Positions 59,847 to 64,000 of a stretch of DNA of 64,000 bases are shown one piece after another. The notes under the pieces were generated by a model, which did not search any database, had not been told where the DNA came from, and saw only the letters and a list, made by a program, of their open reading frames with translations. This stretch comes from Alkalihalobacterium chitinilyticum. GTDB taxonomy: Bacteria > Bacillota > Bacilli > Bacillales > Bacillaceae_F. The stretch is taken from contig NZ_JAOTPO010000013.1 of NCBI RefSeq assembly GCF_029028005.1, positions 1 to 64,000 on the forward strand, written 5' to 3'. Position 1 is the stretch's first letter. Every line of letters begins with the position of its first letter. Position numbers and translations under genes: made by a program.

Positions 59847-60185
59847 TTATTGTTCACTATTTGTTGTCTGCATCGTATAGACCTTTTTTATCTTCTCATC
59901 GAGTGCGTCTAAGTGAACGAACCTCGCTTCTCGGATGTATTCTTTCTCTTCAATAAATAATAGCATGGCAGGCACTGTAAATATAGAAAACCTACCGGCA
60001 ATTTCTTCGACGTCATCCGCATTGATAAACCCCATTTGGATGAGTGGGTATTGTTCTAGCAGCTCTTTCACTTGAGGTAATAACGCATGACAAACTCCAC
60101 AATTCGTACGAGAAATATAAATAAAACTATATTGATGTTCTTTTAAAAAGGCTTCAACCATGTCAAGTGATGTTAACTCCCTCAT
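59847..60185 (-). CDS. Thioredoxin-like protein with CGVC active site
   Basis: 112 residues from the ATG at 60185, behind GGAGGGAGGAG (the frame to 60233 spans that site). Thioredoxin fold with the redox motif TNCGVCHALLPQ near residue 31 and the cis-Pro loop FSIFTVPAMLLF near 75. No signal peptide, so it reduces cytosolic disulfides or partners; similar to the short YdbP/YtpP-type thioredoxins of Bacillus. Stands alone. Confidence 0.85.
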   Translation of the reverse strand: MRELTSLDMVEAFLKEHQYSFIYISRTNCGVCHALLPQVKELLEQYPLIQMGFINADDVEEIAGRFSIFTVPAMLLFIEEKEYIREARFVHLDALDEKIKKVYTMQTTNSEQ

Positions 60186-60309
60186 TTTTCTCCTCCCTCC
60201 GGTACCACGTACCTTTAATGCGGTAATGCGCAAGGGTAAATGTCTTTAAGAACCCCTGCTTTGTTTTATCTTATATTCATTTTAAACGTTATGTAAAGAA
60301 AATAGTTGA

Positions 60310-60825
60310 TTAATTAAAGTTTCCTTTGAGTTTTTCACCTGTAGTAAAGTCAACTTCAAGTTCCAATTTCCTAACATCTTTATTTGAGATGTTCAACGTC
60401 GCTAAAATTTGCTCCATTGCTTCTTTAGGATCTGTATTAGGATCGAGTGCTGTTTGCGAAACCAAGTTTTGTATCTCTTCTATTGCTTCTCTTCCTCTTT
60501 TCTCTTGTTTTCCCTCTGCAGTTTTGGTCTCTACTTCAGCTATTTCTTCCCCACCTTTTTGTTTGTATTCCATCTCAATTTCTTCATCATTAACTAAATC
60601 AATCTCTAATTCAAATTCTAGGATATGCCCGAGCGATGCTGCTTGTCCTAATTCGTCGGCTGTCGTTTGGTCATCTCCAACCGTCTCTTCCAATTCCGCT
60701 GTTTCTTCATGAGTGACTCCATCATGCACTATCTCCTCATTGGCACCATTACCCGCTCCACAGCCTAACATAACAAACGAAACTAAGGTAGTTATTGTTA
60801 ACAAGCTGACCTTCTTCATCCTCAT
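60310..60825 (-). CDS. YusW-like lipoprotein
   Basis: 171 residues from the ATG at 60825 behind GGTGGTG. Signal peptide and lipobox MLGC (Cys about residue 22), then an acidic linker. A YusW-type domain follows (ILEFELEIDLVNDEEIEMEYKQKGGEEIAEVE, then NLVSQTALDPNTDPKEAMEQILATLNISNKDVRKLELEVDFTTGEKL). It is attached to the outer face of the membrane. B. subtilis YusW has no assigned role. Confidence 0.8.
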   Translation of the reverse strand: MRMKKVSLLTITTLVSFVMLGCGAGNGANEEIVHDGVTHEETAELEETVGDDQTTADELGQAASLGHILEFELEIDLVNDEEIEMEYKQKGGEEIAEVETKTAEGKQEKRGREAIEEIQNLVSQTALDPNTDPKEAMEQILATLNISNKDVRKLELEVDFTTGEKLKGNFN

Positions 60826-60885
60826 GTTCACCACCATTTTTTGTTTAGTATGGAATTTCTAACTGTAATTATTCTAGAGCTCTTG

Positions 60886-60941
60886 AAACGGTGCCAGGCA
60901 CCTTTACCACTTTGCTGTAGTAAAGGTGCCTGGCACCGTTT
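60886..60941. repeat. REP-like palindrome, GGTGCC type
   Basis: AAACGGTGCCAGGCACCTTTA pairs with TAAAGGTGCCTGGCACCGTTT (60921-60941), a 21-bp perfect stem with a 14-nt loop. It follows the phenylalanine hydroxylase gene by a few bases and may double as its terminator. Same design as the GGTACC palindrome at 39.95 kb. Confidence 0.85.
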
Positions 60942-60947
60942 GTGTAT

Positions 60948-62678
60948 TTATATTGTTGTTTTGTAGATGTTTAGGCCGTTTTCGATTAGTGATGTTAGTT
61001 GGCTGTTATTTTGGCTTAATGATTGCAGATCAGCAATCATTGCTTTTTCTAGTTCTGGCAACCATTCGTTTTGGTGCAGAACTTCGGCGATTTCTAAGCG
61101 TAATAGCCAATCGTTTGGATATTGGGCTTGGAGCTCTTCCGCTGCTTGATTAATCACAGTAGCTGGGTTTTCAGCAGTACCCGCTCTTACATCGCGAATG
61201 GTTTGGTATAACGCATCTAATTCAGTTTGCTCTTGATTGTGCGTGATTTCACTACTTGTCTCTTCATCGTCTGAATAGTACGCTTCACCGTCGGCAGCTC
61301 CTGCAAACACTGAAGTCACTTTCTCGCCGACAGCCATATCGTACATGCCCCAAGCTGCGTCGAATAGAACTTGCTCGCCTAATGCAACCGAACAATTCTT
61401 AAACGAGATGAGTACGATACTTCCATCTTGCTTAGTGATTTCTGTTACTGTACCTTTCACTTCAACTCCACTTTCAAAATGGAGCTCACTTTGTTGTCCG
61501 ACAACAATACCGAGTGCAATCAGTTCACTGTCTGTTAATGCCTCAAGCGGCTTTGCTGTTCCTTTTAACTTGCCGACAGGGGCACCAAACCCATCTTGGT
61601 GAGTTTCTGTTCCGTGTCCATCGAGTTGACTGTTGTTGAAAGCCAACGCTGTTGGGCCTAATGTTTTAATGTAAATCGGTTCATTGCTGTCATCTGTGAT
61701 CATATCGTTAATGACCCCAGTCACTTGAAGGCCTGAACTGTAAACAGCTGTAGCTACATTTGCGGACTGGATCGCTTTTTCTAAGCCTTCTGTGCCGCCC
61801 TTCATAAATGCCATTTCTTCCGCAAACTGTTTAAGACCTTCGATTAGCTGTTCGAAGTCCGTACATACAAATAGTTGCGGCTGTGGTTTTGTAATATCAA
61901 AGCCTGTTTGAATGATCGTTTCAAGGTCAAACGGCACTTTTTTAACGTCAGGGCTTAAGATGTTGCCGCCCTCTGATACAGAAGATAACAGCCCTGCACC
62001 ATAAATTTTCGGATCTTCTAGCGTACCAATTAAACCATATTCCACGGTCCACCAGTATAAGCGACCGATTTTCTCAGCTTCCGAAACTCCCGTGATAAGT
62101 TTAGATTTTTCGTCTACTTGTTTTTTCGCTTCTGCAATTTCAGCTTCTGTTGCTTCACCTTTTTCAAGAAGGTTGGAGTAGTGACGAACCGCTTCAAACA
62201 CGTCATGTTCTTCTTTTGTTGCAATTGCTTTTTTACCGATTTCTCCAAATAGCTTCACGTATTCGGAGTACTTTTCGTTACATAGAATTGGTGCATGCCC
62301 AGCCGCTTCATGAATCATATCAGGAGCTGGTGTATATTGAATGTTTTCTAGTTTTCTAATTTCTGCGACGACAGGCAAGATGCCGTTCGCTTGGAATTCA
62401 AAAAAGGCAACGCCAGGAATAAAACCATCTATTGTTGCTGCTCCCCATCCAAAAGGAGCTAAACATTGATTCATTTCACTAACATCCGGAATTCGCTCAG
62501 TATAAATTCCTGAAGCTTTTAATCCTTCGGTATAAGCTTCATGCGCCAAGTCTTTTAATGTGTGATGATTTTGACGCATGACATATCGCCACACCGCATG
62601 ATTAATCGCTGTATAGCTATCGTAGTTTTGTTCTATCGTATATTTCCTTAAATGTTTTGGTACTTTTCTCGTTGCCAT
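60948..62678 (-). CDS. phhA: Phenylalanine 4-monooxygenase with a long C-terminal extension
   Basis: 576 residues. The iron- and tetrahydropterin-dependent hydroxylase core (about 1-290) has the metal triad His123 and His128 (PDMIHEAAGHAP) and Glu213 (WWTVEYGLIG), plus the pterin and substrate loops. It converts phenylalanine to tyrosine. The second half (about 300-576) has no aromatic-hydroxylase counterpart. It holds a beta-rich region (GVEVKGTVTEITKQDGSIVLISF) and a helical tail. Bacterial enzymes are usually 260-300 residues, but this long type occurs in some Bacillaceae. Genes for pterin recycling and homogentisate cleavage lie upstream on the same strand. AAGGGTG precedes the ATG. Confidence 0.92.
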   Translation of the reverse strand: MATRKVPKHLRKYTIEQNYDSYTAINHAVWRYVMRQNHHTLKDLAHEAYTEGLKASGIYTERIPDVSEMNQCLAPFGWGAATIDGFIPGVAFFEFQANGILPVVAEIRKLENIQYTPAPDMIHEAAGHAPILCNEKYSEYVKLFGEIGKKAIATKEEHDVFEAVRHYSNLLEKGEATEAEIAEAKKQVDEKSKLITGVSEAEKIGRLYWWTVEYGLIGTLEDPKIYGAGLLSSVSEGGNILSPDVKKVPFDLETIIQTGFDITKPQPQLFVCTDFEQLIEGLKQFAEEMAFMKGGTEGLEKAIQSANVATAVYSSGLQVTGVINDMITDDSNEPIYIKTLGPTALAFNNSQLDGHGTETHQDGFGAPVGKLKGTAKPLEALTDSELIALGIVVGQQSELHFESGVEVKGTVTEITKQDGSIVLISFKNCSVALGEQVLFDAAWGMYDMAVGEKVTSVFAGAADGEAYYSDDEETSSEITHNQEQTELDALYQTIRDVRAGTAENPATVINQAAEELQAQYPNDWLLRLEIAEVLHQNEWLPELEKAMIADLQSLSQNNSQLTSLIENGLNIYKTTI

Positions 62679-62735
62679 TTTTTCACACCCTTCTGAAACA
62701 TACCCTAGCGCTTTTTAGCGTTAAAGCGTTATACT

Positions 62736-62769
62736 ATTATAACATATCGGTTTAATATCAATATGTCAA
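62736..62769 (-). promoter_or_regulatory. Promoter of phhA overlapping the end of phhB
   Basis: On the minus strand TTGACA (62764-62769) is followed at 17 bp by TATGTT and TATAAT (62741-62746 and 62736-62741). The TGA inside TTGACA is the stop codon of the phhB-like gene, so the two features share bases. Confidence 0.55.
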
Positions 62770-63065
62770 ACATTTTTAATTGTTTCATAGATGGCGTCAT
62801 ATTGTTCTGCTAGTTTTGTGTCTAACGGCGTTATCCCATTTTCTTTCCATGAAGATAACCGGACTCGAACTAATTTGTAATCAATCGCAATGAACGGATG
62901 ATGGTTGATTTCTTCTGATGCTTTCGCGATTTCTTGGACGAAGTCGACTCCATTGAGGTACTCTTTAAATCGATATTTCTTTTCGATCCATTTCTCATCG
63001 ACTAACTGCCACCCTTGATGGCTTTCTAAAAATTGCTGCAATTCTTGTTCTGTTAATTTTTCCAC
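62766..63065 (-). CDS. phhB: Pterin-4a-carbinolamine dehydratase
   Basis: 99 residues, the standard length. Active-site pattern EEINHHPFIAIDYKLVRVRLSSW with the paired His residues (near residue 53), preceded by WQLVDEKWIEKKYRFKEYLNGVDFV. The enzyme dehydrates the 4a-hydroxypterin made by phenylalanine hydroxylase and so recycles the cofactor. GTG start with GGGGG upstream. The phhA gene follows 87 bp downstream with its own promoter; the pairing confirms the function of both. Confidence 0.93.
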   Translation of the reverse strand: MEKLTEQELQQFLESHQGWQLVDEKWIEKKYRFKEYLNGVDFVQEIAKASEEINHHPFIAIDYKLVRVRLSSWKENGITPLDTKLAEQYDAIYETIKNV

Positions 63066-63224
63066 AGTGATCCCCCTAATTTTTGTAAAATAATTTCTTT
63101 ATATTTTCTTATTTTAGATGTTATTTTGCCAAAATGCCACGATGAGGTGTTCGGTGATACTATGTGTTAGGTCAATTGCTGTTGGTTTACCATTTACGTG
63201 GGTTTGTTGCGAGTTGATTTTTTT

Positions 63225-63370
63225 GAGTTACGCCGATATAGCGAGTTGCGCCGATAAATTGAAAGTTACGCCGATATAGCGAGTTGCGCCGATAAATTGA
63301 AAGTTACGCCGATATATCGTAAGTTGCGCCGATATATCGTTATTTACGTCGATATATCTAGTTTTTCCAG
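63225..63370. repeat. Array I: seven 18-20-bp units of CGCCGATA
   Basis: CGCCGAT recurs at 63231, 63249, 63269, 63287, 63307 and 63327, with a CGTCGAT variant at 63347. Spacings are 18, 20, 18, 20, 20 and 20 bp. The first units alternate ACGCCGATATAGC and GCGCCGATAAATTGAA types, a 38-bp dimer. The array lies between hmgA and phhB on the minus strand. The rest of 63066-63469 has no supported gene. Confidence 0.9.
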
Positions 63371-63469
63371 TATAGTGGAAGTTGATCGGATATTCATCAT
63401 GTGCCTTCTACTAATTAGGAGGTAGACGCTCTAGAAGCTTCTAATCAGTCTAACTCAACCTCATTCCCC

Positions 63470-64000
63470 TTACTTCCAGCTATATTTGTACTCGACATCT
63501 TCGTAATTATGGGCTTGTTTGACGACGCGTAGTGGTCTGAACGTGTCAATCATCACGGCAAGTTCGAGTGTTTCCTTCTTCCCAATACTTGCTTCAATTT
63601 TTCCTGGATGGGGCCCGTGCGGTATGCCTGATGGGTGCAAGGTCATTGAGCCCTCACTGATGCCTTTGCGGCTCATGAAATTTCCTTTGACATAATAAAG
63701 AACCTCATCGCTGTTTACGTTGCTGTGAAAGTATGGTGCTGGAATGGCTTCTGGATGATAGTCATACATGCGGGGAACAAACGAACAAATGACGAAATTG
63801 TTTCCTTCAAACGTTTGGTGGATCGGCGGTGGCATATGAATGCGCCCTGTAATCGGTTCGAAATCATCAACATTAAAAATATACGGGAACAAGTAGCCGT
63901 CCCAACCAACTACATCTAACGGATGGTGGTTAAACGTATGAGCATGCATAAAACCTCTTGACTTCGTTCTCACTTCGTATTCATTCTGGTCATCATAGGT
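63470..64000 (-). CDS. hmgA: Homogentisate 1,2-dioxygenase, C-terminal part (cut by window edge)
   Basis: The frame is open to position 64000, so only about 176 C-terminal residues are visible. A GTG at 63973 is internal, since the codons before it continue the conserved sequence. Iron ligands are in HSNVNSDEVLYY (His and Glu) and HPSGIPHGPHPG (His). The HTFNHHPLDVVGWDGYLFPYIFN motif is characteristic. It opens the ring of homogentisate, the central step of tyrosine breakdown, consistent with the phenylalanine hydroxylase and pterin dehydratase genes next to it. No clear terminator was identified after its stop. Confidence 0.93.
   Translation of the reverse strand, partial: TYDDQNEYEVRTKSRGFMHAHTFNHHPLDVVGWDGYLFPYIFNVDDFEPITGRIHMPPPIHQTFEGNNFVICSFVPRMYDYHPEAIPAPYFHSNVNSDEVLYYVKGNFMSRKGISEGSMTLHPSGIPHGPHPGKIEASIGKKETLELAVMIDTFRPLRVVKQAHNYEDVEYKYSWK

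Overview
The window comes from an endospore-forming, low-GC member of the Bacillaceae. The evidence is a large Bacillus-type SRP RNA with Alu domain, a gerA-type germinant receptor operon, a spore-kinase-like histidine kinase, an RNase J, YfhP, FloT, HmoB and YqjM-type proteins, and Bacillus-style ribosome binding sites (AGGAGG, with many TTG and GTG starts). The style and gene content would fit an alkaliphilic Bacillus relative, but the species cannot be fixed from the sequence. No rRNA or tRNA was seen.

Layout. 1-425 is the 3' end of a group II intron. 0.7-10.4 kb holds housekeeping and small genes: a Dabb protein, the old yellow enzyme NamA, a heptad-repeat protein, a HAD phosphatase with a GNAT acetyltransferase, YfhP, an orphan 7TM sensor, a Toprim protein, a cold-shock protein and the flotillin FloT. 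11.3-19.5 kb is a sugar utilisation locus: GH32 fructosidase, two ABC permeases, a lipoprotein binding protein, an amylo-1,6-glucosidase-like hydrolase and a LacI regulator with matching CCGAAACGTTTCGG operators. 20-24.1 kb is a fatty-acid module: acyl-CoA dehydrogenase, TetR regulator, small protein and acyl-CoA ligase with palindromic operators. 24.4 kb is the SRP RNA, followed by RNase J, a SEC-C protein, a Pol IV-type polymerase, a sigma factor, a histidine kinase with a lipoprotein, a DUF429 protein, an AtzG-like/amidase pair and a chemoreceptor. 40-42 kb is an ECF sigma/anti-sigma pair. Then come HmoB, a YeiH-family exporter with a 59-residue membrane protein, a ger operon in B-A-C order, and a three-gene operon (GGT-like, ATP-grasp fused to a degenerate M20 domain, N-formylglutamate amidohydrolase-like) with a solitary structured RNA upstream. 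57.2-58.6 kb is an IS605-family TnpB element with an omega RNA. The right end (61-64 kb) is a phenylalanine/tyrosine degradation cluster: phenylalanine hydroxylase, pterin carbinolamine dehydratase and homogentisate dioxygenase, cut by the edge.

Two things stand out. First, nine intergenic tandem arrays occur in 64 kb. Their unit lengths are nearly fixed (51-53 bp or 18-21 bp, close to five or two helical turns), although several of the unit sequences are unrelated. Two of the families recur at distant sites, one of them on both strands. Second, the 50.7-55.6 kb operon joins an amidoligase, a seemingly dead peptidase domain, a cytoplasmic GGT homologue and an amidohydrolase. It is preceded by an RNA that looks like an IscB-type (HEARO) omega RNA without its nuclease. 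The RNA shares a stem with the right end of the nearby TnpB element.
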